From Bacillota bacterium (GTDB lineage: Bacteria; Bacillota; Clostridia; Acetivibrionales; DSM-1351): a stretch of 7,168 nucleotides of DNA. The DNA is taken from NCBI GenBank assembly GCA_023436515.1, contig JAEZIV010000260.1, positions 1 to 7,168 on the forward strand. Reading direction: 5' to 3'. Shown piece by piece: positions 6,233 to 7,168 of this stretch (the first letter of the stretch is position 1; every line of letters begins with the position of its first letter). Position numbers and translations under genes: made by a program. The notes under the pieces are model-generated. The model did not search any database, was not told the origin of the DNA, and was given only the letters and a program-made list of their open reading frames with translations.

Positions 6233-6519
6233 ATGAAAAGACTTATGGGTAAATTCACTTTAATTGTAACGATGATAATTTTCTTATCAGGGTGCTATAA
6301 CAGTGATCATTTAAGAAATGCGTCCATTGTCAGTTCTTCAAATACAAATATGAGTGTGCAAACCAATAATCAGGATATTCAGCCAGAAAAACAATTGATT
6401 CTGTTGCAGCTGTAACTAGTGGGGGAATAAAAACAGATGAAGATATCGAAAATAAAACGATAGCACAGAGTTTTGTTCATAATCAGGGCCGTTTAGACTT
6501 TCAACTTCACTCCTCTTAA
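6233..6519 (+). pseudogene. Small lipoprotein gene, frameshifted and probably 3'-truncated
   Basis: ATG 6233 opens a lipoprotein signal peptide: KR-rich start, hydrophobic LIVTMIIFL, lipobox LSGC with Cys21, so the mature protein would be anchored in the membrane. The intact frame stops at 6413-6415 after 60 codons. In the -1 frame, protein-like sequence continues without a stop from the A5 run (6387-6391) to TAA 6517-6519: TIDSVAAVTSGG, then IKTDEDIENKTIAQSFVHN. One extra A would restore 95 residues. The simplest reading is a single-base deletion in the A-tract; a sequencing error or programmed -1 slippage is also possible. The end runs into IS66-derived sequence, so the original gene was probably longer. 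The mature part resembles no domain I know. Confidence 0.6.
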
Positions 6520-6955
6520 GTATAAGTAATTTGATAATGTATGACTGTAAATAAACAAGATATGGAAGCGATAAGTATCTCTCAGCACATTGCATTGTCC
6601 AGTTTGCCATTACCTGCCTTGATATATGTATATCATTTCTAGCGAATTCCTGTTCCAGCCTGTATAGCGGAAGAGCATTTATATATTTGCCATTGGGAAT
6701 GCCAGCTGCCAGAGTTGGAGTGACAATGCTGTTTCTTAGTAAGTTAACTGGGCGATTTGCTCTTACAATAGTCTGGTTATCCTTACAAGCATAAACCGAA
6801 TATGTTAAGCAATGAAGTTTTTTAGGAGAATTATTAATTAGCTCAGATGTGTTTCGGCGTTTTGTATGCAAGGATATTAGGGAGTGGATAGATGCTCGTC
6901 CCCGCTCAGTTGCAAAAAATTGAATTCTTCTAGTTTGTTTTACAATTAAGGACAA
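6416..6955 (-). pseudogene. IS66-family transposase remnant
   Basis: A reverse-strand frame of 179 codons. Its middle part (about 6525-6870) matches the N-terminal half of IS66 transposase (TnpC) from family knowledge: HTKRRNTSEL, then YACKDNQTIVRANRPVN, SIVTPTLAAGIPNGKYINAL, PLYRLEQEFARNDIHISRQ and MANW. The zinc-binding segment normally between HTRKKR-like and YxCxxC-like sequence is missing (an internal deletion of roughly 40-50 residues), and the second Cys of the YACKDC-like motif is replaced (KDNQ). Similarity stops after LLIL near 6525, before the DDE catalytic domain, so it cannot transpose. The first about 28 codons (6955-6870) and the last about 35 (6520-6416) are not recognisably IS66. 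No terminal inverted repeats were identified. Confidence 0.8.
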
Positions 6956-7141
6956 AATACCTACATTTCAAGTAAAAATAAATATTTTCTACAAAAAATT
7001 TACTATTATATATAAAGTGGAAATGTTTGATTTTAAGGCATCGATACAAAGTTATGGAAGGAAGAGTGAAGGCTGACTATCATTAATGCCTGTGTGACTG
7101 CCACCATCAGTACCGCAGTACGAAAAACACATAACAAATTT

Positions 7142-7147
7142 AGGAGG
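7142..7147 (+). promoter_or_regulatory. Strong Shine-Dalgarno for a gene beginning at the right edge
   Basis: AGGAGG (7142-7147) stands 7 nt before ATG 7155 and 9 nt before GTG 7157. The ATG frame stops after three codons (ATG TGG TAT TAA). The GTG frame (GTG GTA TTA ATA) stays open to the end of the window and is the likelier start of a real gene. A second AGGAG (7149-7153) is too close to either start. Between the IS66 remnant and this site (6956-7141) there is AT-rich sequence with TATA-like runs near 7006-7017 but no clear gene. Confidence 0.35.
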
Positions 7148-7168
7148 TAGGAGTATGTGGTATTAATA

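Overview
The window is AT-rich, Gram-positive-type DNA with strong GGAGG-like ribosome binding sites. It most resembles an anaerobic Clostridia genome, perhaps of the cellulolytic Ruminiclostridium type. That placement rests on base composition, an adenosylcobalamin-dependent class II ribonucleotide reductase, and a clostridial-looking IS66 remnant; no marker gene confirms it.

Layout, left to right. (1) Positions 1-2154 hold most of nrdJ, the B12-dependent ribonucleotide reductase; its N-terminus lies outside the window. A perfect 18-bp hairpin terminator follows at about 2253-2300. (2) Candidate promoters at 2333-2395 and a leader of about 155 nt precede a small gene (2557-2955). It encodes eleven copies of an 8-residue Gly/Tyr-rich repeat, (M/A/L)YTGVGGG, followed by a short conserved-looking tail. 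The function is unknown. (3) The 466-base gap 2956-3421 carries a compact GC-rich, structured segment (about 3021-3131) that resembles domain I of a group II intron, and a 32-codon ORF whose stop codon lies one base before the next start. (4) Positions 3422-5806 encode a 794-residue ABC/SMC-like ATPase with a CPFC zinc-hook motif in the middle and a C-terminal R-x3-E ... H triad. This is the architecture of RloC, the stand-alone relative of the PrrC anticodon nuclease, and is probably a phage-defence or DNA-damage-responsive tRNase. (5) Positions 5807-6232 are non-coding, with a bulged hairpin, a terminator (6092-6131) and a promoter. (6) A lipoprotein gene (6233-6519) is broken by an apparent one-base deletion in an A-tract, and abuts (7) a reverse-strand IS66 transposase remnant (about 6525-6870 within an ORF at 6416-6955) that lacks all catalytic residues. 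(8) A strong ribosome binding site at 7142-7147 marks a gene starting at the right edge.

The window passes from conserved housekeeping metabolism (nrdJ) into an accessory region made of a hypervariable-looking repeat protein, a defence nuclease, decayed mobile DNA and a decayed lipoprotein gene. No restriction-modification genes accompany the RloC-like gene here. The genes do not form an obvious operon; each main gene appears to have its own signals, although the 32-codon ORF may be coupled to rloC.
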